Shown piece after piece: positions 1 to 10,925 of a stretch of 64,000 nt of DNA. The DNA lies in the NCBI GenBank assembly GCA_022376465.1, contig JACDTU010000036.1, forward strand, positions 1-64,000, read 5' to 3'. This stretch comes from Cubamyces lactineus. Lineage: Eukaryota > Basidiomycota > Agaricomycetes > Polyporales > Polyporaceae. Each line of letters begins with the position of its first letter. Position 1 is the first letter of the stretch. The translations under genes and the position numbers were made by a program. Below the pieces are notes generated by a model. The model had not been told where the DNA came from. It was given only the letters and a program-made list of their open reading frames with translations, and ran no database searches.

Positions 1-3000
1 CTTCGTCCGGCCTTCTGGAGGTTTGCCAGCCATTCTTGTACTGTCGGGGCGTTGGTCTTGGGGTATGCGATGGGAATCAGCGTCGGTTCATACCCCATCA
101 TGAGGTAGAAGGGTGATGCATTTCGTGCCGAATGGATCTGTTGGTTGTGTGCGACTTCGGCATCAATGAGGTGTTCTGCCCATTCGTCTGGTCGACCTTT
201 GCAGAATATTCTGAGGTAGACTTCCAGTTCTTGATTCACGCGTTCGGTTTGTCCGTCGGTTTGCGGGTGGTAGGCGGTGGATGGGGAGAGTGTGATGCCC
301 AGGAGTTTCCCTAGTTTGCGGGTGACATTGGACACAAACTGTGGTCCTCTATCGGATATGACCTTGCTGGGTAGTCCGAAGCGTCGATAGACATGCCGGT
401 GGTAGAGCGCCGCTGTGCTGATTGCATCGATCGTCTTCTTGCATGGTGCGAAGATCACCCCCTTCGTAAGGCCATGGTTGACCACGACCAGAATACTATC
501 GTAGCCGTGGGATTCGGGGAGATCGGTGATGAGATCCATCGTGACATTCTGGAATGGCCGAGTAACATCGTCCGCGGGGATTGGTTGTGGGGGCGGGGTG
601 GTCGGGTGTGTGTTTGGCTTGTTCTGCTGGCATGTGGCACAGCCTTCGACGTATCGGGATACCATGGCATACATGCCGGGCCACCAGTATGACCGTCGTA
701 TCAGTTCTAGAGTCTTGAATTTCCCAGGGTGTCCGGCTGCCAGGGAGTCGTGGTGTTGACTGATCAGGTCTCGTCGCAGGGCTTCGTCGGCCGGTACGTA
801 GCATCGGTTCTTGTAGAAGATTAAGCCATCTCGTTCTTGCCAATCGGTGAGTGCACTTCTGATCGGGGGTGGTCCGTCGTGTTGGATGGCAGCAAGTGCA
901 TCGCAAAAGAGTCTGTCTTGCGTGGCCAAGTGTCGGAACCTCGGTGCCAGTCGGGTGTCCACTAGTCGTACGAAGAGGTTGTCAGGTAGCATGGTTCGTT
1001 CAGTATTGTCGTCTTCTGATCCTTGTCGGTGATCGGGTCTTCGGGATAGCGCATCCGATTGTACCATTGCCGTGCCGGGGGTGTGTACGAGTTGGATGTC
1101 GAACTGGGAGAGAAAGAGGGCCCATCGTGCTTGTCGTCTGTTCAGTTGTTGCGGGTTGCGCCAGTAGGTGAGGTTCTTGTGGTCGGATAGGATCGTAACC
1201 GGGTGCCCTGATCCTTCGAGGTAGTGTCGCCAGGCCTTCAGGGCTCGAATGATGCCAAGTAGTTCTCGGTCATAGATTTCGTAGTTCCGTTCCGCTTCGG
1301 TGAATCCTTCGGATAGATATGCGCACGGGTGCAGGTCGCCGTTGGCGTCTCGTTGCCGGAGTACTGCCCCTGTGGCCCATTGCGAGGCGTCGGATTCGAC
1401 GACAAAGGGTTTGCTAACGTCGGGCATTTGCAGCACGGGGGCCGTCGCGAATCGTTGCTTCAGCATGTCGAAGGCCTTCTGGCATTCCGTTGTCCATTCC
1501 CATTTGGTGTCTTTCTTGGTGAGCGCGTTGAGCGGTCGCGCGATCTCCGAGAAGTGGTCGATGAATCGTCGGTAAAAGTTGCCGAATCCAAGGAATGATC
1601 GAACGTCCTTGACGGTTGTCGGTTCTGGCCAGTCGAGTATTCCCTTTATCTTGATAGGGTCTATGGAGATCCGGTTCTCGCTGATGATCATTCCAAGATA
1701 CTCCACTTCTGGTGCGTCGAATGTGCACTTCTCTAGTTTGAGGTAGAGGTCGTGTTCTTTGAGTCGTTCCAGGACACGCAAGGTCCTTCTTTGGTGTTCG
1801 TCCAGGTCTGCTGAAAAGATCAGTATATCGTCCATGTAAATCACTACCCATCCTTTGTCAATCATGTCTGCGAAGATCGCGTTCATCATAGCTTGGAAGG
1901 CCGAGGGGGAGTTCCGCAGCCCGAAGAACATGACCATTGGTTCGTATAGCCCTTTGCTGGTTCTGAAGGCAGCCTTCCATTGATCACCGTCCTTGATACG
2001 AACGTTGTTGTATCCCGATCGGAGGTCCAGTTTGGAGAAAACCTTCGCTCCGCGCAGCTTGTCGACCAATTCCGATATGAGCGGTAGTGGGTACTTGTTG
2101 GGGACGGTTCCTTCGTTGAGGTATCGATAATCTTGGCAGGGTCGTAGTGTTCCGTCCTTCTTGCCGACGAAGAAGAATGGGGATGCCATCGGCGAGTTCG
2201 AGGGTCGGATGTAGCCTTTTCGTAGGTTCTCCCGGATGAATTCTTCCTCGGCTTCGAGTTCCTTGGGCGTGAGTTGATATCGCTTGAAGTCCTTCGGGGT
2301 AAAGCCTTCCTTGAGTTCAATGGCCAGGTCCCAGGGTCGTGATGGTGGGAATCGTTCGGACGCCTTCTTTTCAAAGATGGCGGCATATCCTCGGTACGGT
2401 TCGGGGAGCATTTCTTCGAAAGTCTTCTTCTCTTCCTGTGCTTGGTGCTGCTGTGCGAGTGCCATTGCGGGGTTGACCTTTGCTCGGATCCAGACGTTGG
2501 CTGCAATCGCAAATCGGAGCCCTCGCGAGGCTCGCCGGATCCTCCCGATGGTGGGTCCAGGTCCGATCTTGGTGGGTTCGTGTTCGCGTTCCGTGGTGAG
2601 GGGAGTTCCGGGTCGGGGCACATCTCCATGCCATTCCGTTGTGTGCGGTGCCATCATAGCTTCGTGTTCTCCGCGGAGGTAGGCTACCAGTAAATCTTGA
2701 TCGTTGGGTTCTTCTTCCGGGTGCACATCGGAGAGGGTAACTTGTTCGATATTCTCGTAGATCGGTTCTTCGGTGGGTGCTTCCAAGGTCGTGTCTTCGT
2801 CCTCTTCGTTTGTTCCTTCATCTGGTTCTTCTTCGATCGGCTTGGGTCTCCCGGTGAAGGGGTCTTGGTCTGGGAACCACATTGCACGCAGATGTTCCAC
2901 AATTGTTCGGTTCACCCGGGCGGGGTCGATATCGAGGGTCCCTTTCGTGAAGTCAATGTTGGCATTGACGCGCTGCAGCCATGGCAGGCCCAGGATGATT

Positions 3001-3356
3001 GGTTCCTTTCCTAGTGACGTAATCAGGAACCGCACAATGTGCCGGTGGCGCCCGGCTTCGATTTCGAGAACTGCGCATTTCTTGATATCGCCTGCTTCAT
3101 TCCTGGTTCTGTCAGCATTGTATACTCGGATCGGGGCTTTCAGCGATTTGAGCGGGAAGTTGTGCTCTTTCGCAAACCTGTGGTCCATGAATACTTCTCC
3201 CGCTCCCGTGTCGATGAGGGCTTTCGTTTCGACACTTAGGTCCGCGTGGATAGATAACGGAATTCTCATAGACTGTCGAGAAGTCTGCGCTACTATTACG
3301 CGGCGGACCTTAGTACGCGGTTGTGACGTCGAGACACGCCGGTTCTTCAAAAACCC
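1..3356 (-). CDS. pol: Pol polyprotein of element A: protease, reverse transcriptase, RNase H, integrase (partial)
   Basis: The minus-strand frame, -1 relative to gag, is open from the gag stop to the window edge, about 1,118 codons. Order of domains: an aspartic protease with LIDTGAG near 3210-3230; reverse transcriptase with the YMDDI catalytic box near 1820-1835, preceded by KLDLRSGYNNVR near 2000-2040; RNase H with ESDASQWATG near 1390 and AERNYEIYDREL near 1270-1300; then integrase with an HHCC zinc finger (HDSLAAGHPG ... CATCQQNKP, about 620-770) and the catalytic Asp-Asp-Glu signatures around TMDLITDLP, SDRGPQF and DGQTERVNQ (about 210-545). Any C-terminal chromodomain would be outside the window. 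Expression probably needs -1 frameshifting at 3350-3356. Domain assignments follow Ty3/gypsy conventions, and the frame was read directly. Confidence 0.92.
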
Positions 3357-4348
3357 TCGTTGGAGAAGCTTGCGAGAATTTCCTTCGCGTCTTGGTCTTC
3401 TTCTAGCCCATTCAGAGCGGTTCGGATCCTTGCTGCGATAATCTGCTTCTTGTCAGCCGCTTGGCCATCAATGGATTTGATGTCTTCGTCATCGTCGCTC
3501 TCGTCTTCTTCGACCTCGGTGATGCGGGCCTTGGCAGCAGGCTTCGTCTTCTTACGGTCGTTGGTTCTTCTGTTGGGGCACTGCCGCGCTAGATGTCCTA
3601 TCTGGTGGCAATTGAAGCATCGTCCTTCTCGGTAGTGCTTCTCGCGTTCTTCGGTCGTCATCTTGTCGACATCCATGGCGTCAGGGTCGCGTTCTTGCGG
3701 CCGGGGTCTGTACGGCTTGTACGTAGGTCGGAAGGTCGAGGTCTTCCCGTCGTATGCTCTTCCCAGGTGATACTGCTGTTCGAGAGTGGAGGCTCGGAGG
3801 TAGAGTTCGCTGGCGTCCTTCGGTAGGGGGTACATCCCGAAGATCTTCTCTCGAAGGGGACGGTTGAGTCCAGCGTAGAAGAAGTCAGCAATGACTTTGA
3901 ACTCTGTGATTCCGCATCGCGAGATGATTGACTTGAACTCGGCGATGTAGTCTTCGACTTTCTTGCTTCCTTGCTTCAGGTTTCGCAGCAGCACACGGGC
4001 GCTGGCCTTCTGGTCGATGTCGTCGAATGCTTCCAGTAGTTGCTTCTTGAAGTCGTCCCATGTTCCGTAGTTGGGTTCGATACGTCCTTCGCCTGGTCTT
4101 CGGTTCTTGTTCTGGTCGGCTGCCTGCCGTTCTACGTCTTCAATGAAGGTGCGGGCCCAGGTTCCGGCGGTGCCTCCGTTCATCAGCATAAGGCAGAAGA
4201 CGATCTTCATTTCGTCGGTGGCGTAGGTCTTCTTGTTCATCATGAGGTAGAGGGAGCATTTCTGCAACCACTCCACTACTTCGCCCCGCTTCCCTGAGAA
4301 CTCTGGGGGCATCTTGAGCTTGATCTCGTTCGTCTTTTCTTCAGCCAT
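3347..4348 (-). CDS. gag: Gag polyprotein of element A
   Basis: A 333-residue frame opening at ATG 4348. It carries a retrotransposon Gag core (EFSGKRGEVVEWLQKCSLYL near residues 16-35) and a CCHC zinc knuckle, CFNCHQIGHLARQC, near residues 243-256, followed by a basic then acidic tail. The frame stays open upstream of the ATG back to the LTR without another ATG, so a longer Gag from a non-ATG or spliced start is possible. It ends EGF-stop, with the stop directly after a slippery heptamer. Gag forms the virus-like particle that packages the element's own RNA. Confidence 0.9.
   Translation of the reverse strand: MAEEKTNEIKLKMPPEFSGKRGEVVEWLQKCSLYLMMNKKTYATDEMKIVFCLMLMNGGTAGTWARTFIEDVERQAADQNKNRRPGEGRIEPNYGTWDDFKKQLLEAFDDIDQKASARVLLRNLKQGSKKVEDYIAEFKSIISRCGITEFKVIADFFYAGLNRPLREKIFGMYPLPKDASELYLRASTLEQQYHLGRAYDGKTSTFRPTYKPYRPRPQERDPDAMDVDKMTTEEREKHYREGRCFNCHQIGHLARQCPNRRTNDRKKTKPAAKARITEVEEDESDDDEDIKSIDGQAADKKQIIAARIRTALNGLEEDQDAKEILASFSNEGF
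3350..3356 (-). promoter_or_regulatory. -1 ribosomal frameshift heptamer G GGT TTT between gag and pol (element A)
   Basis: On the minus strand the gag codons are GAG GGT TTT TGA. G-GGT-TTT fits the X-XXY-YYZ slippery rule, and pol is in the -1 frame (GGG TTT TTG AAG). The gag stop immediately follows the slip site. Frameshifting itself is inferred. The same heptamer occurs in element B. Confidence 0.75.
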
Positions 4349-4880
4349 CGTGGCTTCGGTTCGGTCTTCGGGTTCGTTCGCAGTTTGGTTCGATTCTTCT
4401 TGAGGGGTCTTCCCTACGGGTTCTGGTGCGGCTTCGCTTCCCTCCGGGTCGTGATCGTTGTTCGAAGTTCTTGTAGCGTTCTCGCTTTCTGGTTCACTCT
4501 CCTCGAGTATCTCCGCTTGAGCTGGTCTGGGAGTAGTGAAATCTACTGGGGAAGGTTGTTCTGGTTCTGTTCTCGGTTCCGGGGTGGCCGCTGGTTCCTC
4601 CGGAAGTTCGTCTCCAAGTGATATTTCGCGGTAGCGTCTTCGGTAGTCGGGGTCGATGTCAAGGCAGTTCCGCCAGGTGAGAGGGACTTCAGTGAAGTGC
4701 CAGGACTTGTTCTTCCAGAAGACTTGTTGCCCTTCGTAGTAGACTAGCTTGGCTTCCTTGTCAACCGCGAATTCTTTCGGTATCGACGCCGTGTTGTTCA
4801 GTTCGGGGCCGCTCCGTCTTGAGCGGGTGTCGTGTGTCGAGATCTGGGTAGATCGACGGGTTCTGGTGAGCTCGACCTAA

Positions 4881-5313
4881 TGTTACGACGAGCCTAGATC
4901 GGTCACAGCGAGCGACGTCCTAGGGATCGGACCAGAGGTCTCCAGTAGTTCGAGTCGAGTAGAGGTTCAGAGGAATAGGCAATGGATAACCAGGTCGAGC
5001 TGAGGATCCCGAGTGGATCCTCTGGTCTTAAATACAGGAAAGGAAGCGTAGACACGTTAGCGCCACGTAGGTGCCACGTACCGTGAGAGTCCAGTATAAC
5101 TACGTAGAGTCAGGGCTGGGAATACATGATGTGGCGATGACGTGGCGAAACGGGATAGGCTAGGAATACAACAACCGTGGAACCGGTGGGAACGAGGATG
5201 ACGTGGCATGGGAAAGGATGACGTGGCGTGGGAAAAGATGACGTGGCATAGTGGGAGCACGAGGAGGAGGGAAAAGGAAACTTCGTGACCGTGACACGGT
5301 GAGCGTCGTAACA
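4881..5313 (-). repeat. LTR of element A
   Basis: The 433-bp segment begins TGTTACGACG and ends CGTCGTAACA, perfect 10-bp inverted termini of the TG...CA type. A TATTTAAG TATA-like box lies near 5025-5035 on the minus strand. Upstream of it in the transcribed direction (U3) are four copies of TGACGTGGC at 5138, 5199, 5219 and 5239, the last three spaced exactly 20 bp. The motif resembles bZIP (CRE/ATF-type) sites, which suggests stress-type transcriptional control; that is inference. Confidence 0.88.
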
Positions 5314-7398
5314 GTTCCTTTCCGCCGGCGTTAAGGCCTTCGAAAGGTACGCGATCGTTCTCCATTTCCCGTTCTGCTTCTGTGCCAGTTCCGCGCCTAC
5401 TGCGAAGTTGGACGCATCGCACTGTATTCGGAACGGGTCCTCGTCGGTTGGAATGGATAGTACCGGTGCGCGTGTGATCGTGTCCTTCAGACTGACGAAG
5501 GCGGCCTCTTCTTCTTCCGTCCACTTCCATTCGCTCTGCCCCGTGAGGCGATGAAGCGGGGCTGCGATCCGTGCGAATCCGGCCACGAACCGCCTGTAGA
5601 AGTTGGCAAAACCTAGGAAGGACTGCACGTCCTTTTTGTTCGTTGGTCGTGGCCACTCCGTCACCCTGGCCACCTTGGCCGGGTCCATCTTCACTACTCC
5701 TGCCCCAACGATGTGCCCTAGGTACTCTGTCTCGTTCGTCTTGAATTCGCACTTCTCCGGCTTGCACGTGAGCCGGTGTTCTCGGAGGACTTCCAAGACT
5801 TGCCGGACGACGTGGCGGTGCTCTTCCCTTGTTTCAGTAAAGATCAAGATGTCGTCAAGGTACACGATCACCTTCCCTCGTAAGATCAGGTCGCGGAAGA
5901 TGTCGTTCATCATCAGTTGGAACGTCGCTGGGCTGTTGCACAACCCGAAGAACATAACCAAGGGCTCGAACAGCCCCCGATTCGTAAGGAACACGGCCTT
6001 CTCCTCGTCGCCAGACCTCATCCGGATGTTGTTGTATCCCTACCGGATGTCCATCTTGGTGTAGAATCAGGCCCCCTTGAGTCGATTGAGCAACTCCGAG
6101 ATCAGCGGGAGAGGGTATTTATTCTTTTTGGTCATAGCGTTTAGGCGACGATAGTCCTGTACCGGTCGTAGCTTGCCGTCCTTCTTTTTGACGAAGAAGA
6201 ATGGTGCGCCCCATGGCGACTTGGACGGTCGGATTCTTCCCGTGCGTAAGTTCTCCTCTAGGAACTCGTCCAGCGCGATCTGCTGTTTGCGGTTCATCGG
6301 GTATAGCTTCCCACTATAGGGTTGCACATCAGGCGTGAGCTCTATGACGTGATCGTACGGCCGGTGTTCCGGGAGCTCTTCGAATGCCGACTCGGAGAAC
6401 ACATCCGCGAAATCCCGGTAGAACTCCGGCACGAGTTCCTCGAAACGCTTCCCCGATTGATCTCGGTTCTGCTCGATGGCGATATCGGTCGCAATAGTGC
6501 TCCGGGCTCGGAGTTGTACGCTCCGCAACCGTTCCGCTCGTCCCCTTAGATACGCCTTGGTCTGCAAGGCGAACAACTGCTCCCCCTCTCCTAGTACGTG
6601 CTCGCATGTGTCTGGGCAGGGCGAGAAGTCGATAGTCTTCGCTTGCCAATTGATTCGTGGGTTGTGGTGCTGTATCCATTCGTGTCCGAGGAAGACATCC
6701 GACTTCCCAAGGTTCGTGATCAAGAAGCTCATCCGTTCGCGATGATCTCCGATCTGCACTGCAACTTCCGCCCGCTGCGTGATCCGTCCTCCGACATTCA
6801 CCGTCCCGTCGGCGTTGTACACCTCTATGGGGTTTTCCAGCGCGTGCAGATCAATCGCGTGTCGTGTCGCGAAGTCTCGATGCATGCACGAGGCTGTACT
6901 TCCGGTGTCCAACAACGCAGTCGCATCAAAACTCCTCCCCACTTCCGGTATGTGTATCGTAAGTGCCAGATCCATCTGTCTATGGGTGCCTCTACCTCTA
7001 ACTAATGTAAACCTCTTTGGAACTTCCGTATCTATAGTGATAACATTTGGTGTTTTCAAGCCTGCCGCATTCAGGCGGGTTTTATCTTTTAACTCTACTG
7101 TTGTTTTTTGTAATTTCGGTTGTTTTTGTGGTTCATTCGGACTGGGGGTTTCTTTAAATACAGACATACTATCATTGGTTCCTTTAGGAGCTGATCGAGA
7201 CTGGGGTTCTATTGTACGTACATAAGTGGTTCTATCATTATCATACAAGTGGTCATCCGAGAACGAGTCCGAGTCGTGTGCCTCTTCCACATCGAGGCAT
7301 GCGTACCGGTTGTGGCTCAGCGCTGATCGCGATGTGGTCACGTCGCGCCGTGTCCAAAACCCGCCTTCCGAAATTCCTCCGGTTCCTCCGTTGCCCAT
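5314..7398 (-). pseudogene. pol: Pol of element B, two stop codons and truncated by insertion
   Basis: The frame from 7398 reads protease ([13 protein letters not shown], about 6890-6930), then reverse transcriptase, and reaches a TGA and a TAG near 6065 and 6035. There the expected KGAR.FTKMDIRWGYNNIR segment shows Arg to TGA and Trp to TAG, both explained by single transitions. The frame then resumes with the fingers/palm region, YLDDILIF near 5850-5870, the RNase H entry (AVGAELAQKQNG) and AERN, where it runs into the LTR of element A. The product would be non-functional. A fused frame continues to 5110 inside the LTR and is a by-product of the insertion. Confidence 0.88.
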
Positions 7399-8417
7399 GC
7401 CCGTACTAGCTGGGATAGCTCTTCCGTGTTCAGCCCCCGAAAGCGCTGCTGCTGTGTTGATCCATTAGTTCTCGTGGCTGGGGCCTGGGCGGCTGGTCGA
7501 TACGATTGTGGCGGCCGGTGCCACCCGTTCGTGCAGCCAACGTTTGGCTGTGTCCTTCTTCCTCCGCATCTCCAACAGGTGCCTACCCGGGCCCTATCAA
7601 TCTCCATCGGCTGCCCCATCCCTCCATATGTCACTCCGGTGCTGTCCGTTCGGGTCGTCGTAGTAGTGGGCTGGCTAGCGGAGGTGCTTGACGACGTTCC
7701 GGCGGGGATCCGTTGATTCGGATGGGTCGTCGGTTTGTGCATCTGCGGGGTGTGGTTCCGCCGGTTCTGGATCAGGGACTGCTCCCGCATGTAGTTGTCG
7801 TCTAGCTGCTCCACGGCCTTCTTCCATTCGTTGTACGTTTGCGGCATGTTCAGCTGGTTGTGAATGGCTTGTCGGAAGCGGTCGCAGGTCGCATTCTTCA
7901 CAAATTTGAGTGCCATTCGGTCGGTCTTCTCCATGTTGGCCATCCACAACAGCTTCTCCAGCTCGACAAAGTATTCGGCCGCTTGGCCGGGCTTCTGCCG
8001 AAGCTCGTTCATCCGAAGAAGCGCCGCGTGTTCTCCTACGCGGTCCGTGTAGACGGCATCGAGATCCGCCCATACCTCCGCCAGTGTTCGTCCCCATTCT
8101 CCATCGTCTCCATCGAAGTGTTGGTCAGAGTACGCGTTGACCCACTCGTCAATGCCAGGCCCTTGTATATAGCTCATGAGCGTCGAGATGAGGACGTCCT
8201 CCGAGGTCTGGCGGAAGGTGGCTAGGTAGCGCTCCATTTGGCTTTTCCACGTTCGGTAGGTGGTGCGGTCGTCGGTGAATGGGTCTGGCTCGCGTAGGCG
8301 GACGCGCTGCGGGCGTGTTTCCAGGGTTTGGGGCGTCGGCGGGGTCGCGTTTTGGGCGGCAGCGGCAGTCTGTCGGTTGAGGAGGCTTAGCAGGGCCTGG
8401 AACTGTCCTTCTGTCAT
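7338..8417 (-). CDS. gag: Gag of element B
   Basis: A 359-residue open frame from ATG 8417. The central region ([22 protein letters not shown] near residue 47, and [14 protein letters not shown]) matches the Gag capsid fold of Ty3-type elements. A cysteine-rich [19 protein letters not shown] motif near residue 285 stands where a zinc knuckle is expected, but it is not a clean CX2CX4HX4C. The end overlaps pol, which lies in the -1 frame. The frame is intact although the pol it feeds is broken. Confidence 0.85.
   Translation of the reverse strand: MTEGQFQALLSLLNRQTAAAAQNATPPTPQTLETRPQRVRLREPDPFTDDRTTYRTWKSQMERYLATFRQTSEDVLISTLMSYIQGPGIDEWVNAYSDQHFDGDDGEWGRTLAEVWADLDAVYTDRVGEHAALLRMNELRQKPGQAAEYFVELEKLLWMANMEKTDRMALKFVKNATCDRFRQAIHNQLNMPQTYNEWKKAVEQLDDNYMREQSLIQNRRNHTPQMHKPTTHPNQRIPAGTSSSTSASQPTTTTTRTDSTGVTYGGMGQPMEIDRARVGTCWRCGGRRTQPNVGCTNGWHRPPQSYRPAAQAPATRTNGSTQQQRFRGLNTEELSQLVRAWATEEPEEFRKAGFGHGAT
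7356..7362 (-). promoter_or_regulatory. -1 frameshift heptamer G GGT TTT between gag and pol (element B)
   Basis: The gag codons GCG GGT TTT GGA contain the same GGGTTTT slippery string as element A. The pol frame (GGC GGG TTT TGG) starts here in -1. Here the gag stop is 18 nt further on rather than adjacent. Confidence 0.7.
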
Positions 8418-8743
8418 GCCGATGAGCGGAGCGGGAAGGGGGGGCTGCAGGACGCCGGCGTCGGGGTCTATCTAATTCATTTGGGGGTGTTGCTGCGCCA
8501 TCTGCACCTGTGCCTGCTCCTCCGCTTGCGCCCGGGCCTCGGCTTGGGCTTGCGCGTCGAGCATATGCGCGTCCATGTCTGAGTTATTGAGTTGTTCCGA
8601 GGCTGTCACCTCCGACTCGGTGTCGCTGTCGCTGTCGCTATCCGGGGTAGAATCCCGGGTTCGTGGGCGTAGTCCGACAATGGTGGCACCGCTTCTTCGA
8701 GATCTCTAGGCGAGTTTCTGTGCAGCCGTAGGCCGGACCCCCG

Positions 8744-9415
8744 TGTCACTGCACTTCCTCACGCCCTTTGATGTGTTTGATCCGGGTGCCGGGAGGATCC
8801 TCCGAGGCCTTCGAGGTCACTGCTCCCTCGCAAGGTCGTGTGTCTAGGTATCGTAGTTGTTCGTTGTAAGGTAGTACGGGGAGCCTCCGTTCGTGTGCGC
8901 AGTTGTGCACCGCCGCTAGTCACCAGGGTAGGCTTTCGCAGGTCGGTAAGAAGCAACCGTACCCGATGTGGTCGGGATTTACCGAGAAGCCCAGACAGTT
9001 CGCAATCACGAGCGACGGCTGTGTGTCTACGCCCGTCGTGGCAGTATGTACCTGTCGTGCGTCTATAGTACTCGCTTGTCCCTGCGATCCGGGATATCCG
9101 CTTTGCCCTGCGGTCCGGGCTTGTTTAGAGCTTCGAGTTATGATATGGCTTCGTCGGGTAAACGCCGGGGCGTCTAGCAGGACGGGAAAAATACCAACCC
9201 GAAGCTGGGGATACCAGCTTCGAGTTCGGGCTCTTATAGTATTTCTGAGTACAGTACATGTGGTAGCTACGTGTGTTGTAAATGGGATGCGTGCATAGTC
9301 TTCGTGTAGGGGCAATGCTCGCGTCGAGAGACGCGAGCGCGAGGGGATCCTGCTTGAGAACGCGAGGCGCGCGAGACGCGCGCCTCGTCCTCAGGCGCGC
9401 GTCGTGCTCGTAACA
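8744..9415 (-). repeat. Putative LTR of element B
   Basis: It begins TGTCACTGCAC and ends GTGCTCGTAACA, imperfect inverted termini at the position expected upstream of gag B. The partner LTR is outside the window, so the ends and the target duplication (candidate gggat at 9416-9420) cannot be checked. Strong hairpins lie near the right end. Confidence 0.5.
9317..9386. repeat. Two GC-rich perfect hairpins
   Basis: GCTCGCGTC-GAGA-GACGCGAGC (9317-9338) has a 9-bp stem and 4-nt loop. GAGGCGCGCG-AGA-CGCGCGCCTC (9364-9386) has a 10-bp stem and 3-nt loop. They lie just inside the terminal end of the putative LTR B. Their role is unknown. Confidence 0.8.
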
Positions 9416-9420
9416 GGGAT

Positions 9421-10225
9421 TAATGAATTCATGCCTGAATTCGTCGTCTGTCAATGGCCACGGTCACGGTCGAAGTCTGCAACTTCACAGACCTAATAGA
9501 GTACTCACCACGTGCCCTTTCACCATGGCCCGGCTCGTTTGCAATACGACGCCCCTCGGTACTGCGACCCGGTGGTCCTACATGCACTATGAATTCCGTC
9601 ATACCTGTAAACTTGGCCCTATTAGAAACGCCGGAGGCTGCAGCGACATGGGAATGGCATGGGAAGGTGGGCTTGCATACAACTTGAATCAGAACCTACA
9701 TACCTAGGCACGCATCATCCGTGAAAGGATCTGGCACTATCGCATTTTGTCCTTTGGGCTTCGGTGATATTGAGGCCGTCGAAGCCCAAGTTAGGCCCCT
9801 ATGCCGGAGACCTGCTCGCGCGCCACAGCATAAAGCATAGTGAGTTGAAGGATGCGCAGGAACGACAAACGCGGCATTCGACCGCGTCGCCACGATCGAA
9901 AAGTGTTCCAAGATCGCATGGTACATAATATATGCAACTTCGCAAGCACTCTACTCTCCAATCTATCACTCACTCACTCACTCACTCACTCACTCATCAG
10001 ATGTTCTGTTAGGAAACAAAGCCACGTCAGAATTGGCTTGAAAAGGGGTGCCGTCACTGCAAGGCGGTTTAGGCTAATCTGGTGAACATAGCTGGTGTGC
10101 AACCCATTCAGAAGTATTTGCAATCCCGGGCCCTGAATGCGTAGTTGTGTTTGAATTTGGCGCAGGCGAAAGCGACAGCCATACGTCGCGTTATGATTCT
10201 GCATACATCAAAGGTATGATTGTAG
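9421..10225. other. Non-coding stretch with a TCAC microsatellite
   Basis: No convincing gene was seen. A (TCAC)n run of seven to eight units lies at about 9965-9997. Confidence 0.6.
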
Positions 10226-10925
10226 TCACATTACGTAGTTCACAGCATTCTGAGTATTCTGGTTACGCTTGGTGGCGAAAGGAGGAATACCGGGGTGACC
10301 CTGGGGCACAGCTACAGGCGCTGCCACAGGGTTCGCGCCGGCTAGCATGAGATTATGAACCAACTGGCGCGGGGCGGGTCCTCCCAACACCTGCGCAGCA
10401 TGGCCACCCAAAATCACCTCCTCCGAGACGTCGAGGAGGTTGAGGTCCGATATGAAGTGAATCTTCAGCCCTACCATATGCCGATATGCCAGGTTGTCAA
10501 TGATATATTGTCAATGACATCAAAATTGCGCCGCTCACCTCTGACTGTAGTCGAAAGCTTGCTCGGTGGCCGTATCATGGTGAGCCATATAGCCGTCAAG
10601 AACGCAGACACAGCATCGATACCGTCCTGCCGATAGTCGGAGTATTGGTGCTGTTGAAATCCGGCGGCCACGAGCCTCTTGATAAGCTCCCGGTAGGTTC
10701 GTGCTGGAAAGGCGGCATTGCCGATGGTGAGGACCCTAAAACCTCTGTCTGTGTATGACCTGCAGCAGATCACTCACAACGATGAGACTCCCATCCATCA
10801 GGAACGGGTCTTTCTGTAGGGAGCTGGAAGATATCGTAGGAGATGCCGTACAACCCTTGCGGCTGAATCAGGAGCAATGGCATGCGGCCAGCCAGCCAGT
10901 TATCGTCGATCAACTGTAACGCCAT
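10226..10925 (-). pseudogene. Decayed gene for an uncharacterised fungal protein
   Basis: From ATG 10925 the minus strand encodes a plausible globular protein, but the sense jumps between frames. The first segment ends LPTERPVPDGW and stops near 10780. The main segment (10773-10471) contains RELIKRLVAAGFQQHQYSDY and continues to TTWHIGIW. The last segment (10477-10226) has DVSEEVILGGHAAQVLGG and ends with a low-complexity tail. No standard intron of normal length joins these frames, so I read at least two frameshifts. The family is not recognised; it is not obviously an enzyme with known motifs. Alternatively, unrecognised small introns could join the segments. Confidence 0.5.

Larger units (their letters stand above)
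1..5313 (-). mobile_element. Ty3/gypsy LTR retrotransposon A (left part outside window)
   Basis: Read on the minus strand this runs 5' LTR (4881-5313), leader, gag, then pol to the window edge. No stop codon was met in pol as translated, so the element looks young and possibly autonomous. It sits inside element B: the minus-strand pol frame of B reads normally up to 5314 and then enters the LTR. The second LTR, and therefore the target duplication (predicted 5 bp, gttcc at 5314-5318), lies beyond position 1. Confidence 0.9.
5314..9415 (-). mobile_element. Ty3/gypsy retrotransposon B, older and split by element A
   Basis: Minus-strand order is putative LTR (8744-9415), leader, gag (7338-8417) and pol. 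Pol is cut at 5314 in the RNase H region by element A. The rest of pol and the other LTR should lie left of the window, beyond element A. Two stop codons in the reverse transcriptase show it is no longer autonomous. Confidence 0.85.

Noticed and set aside
1886..2629. Long arginine/serine-rich minus-strand frame
   Set aside because: It overlaps the reverse transcriptase region in another frame and has the composition of a shadow frame of GC-rich coding sequence.
5110..5313. Extension of the element B pol frame into the LTR as a real C-terminus
   Set aside because: The frame crosses the LTR boundary of element A by chance; the true RNase H continuation lies beyond the insertion.
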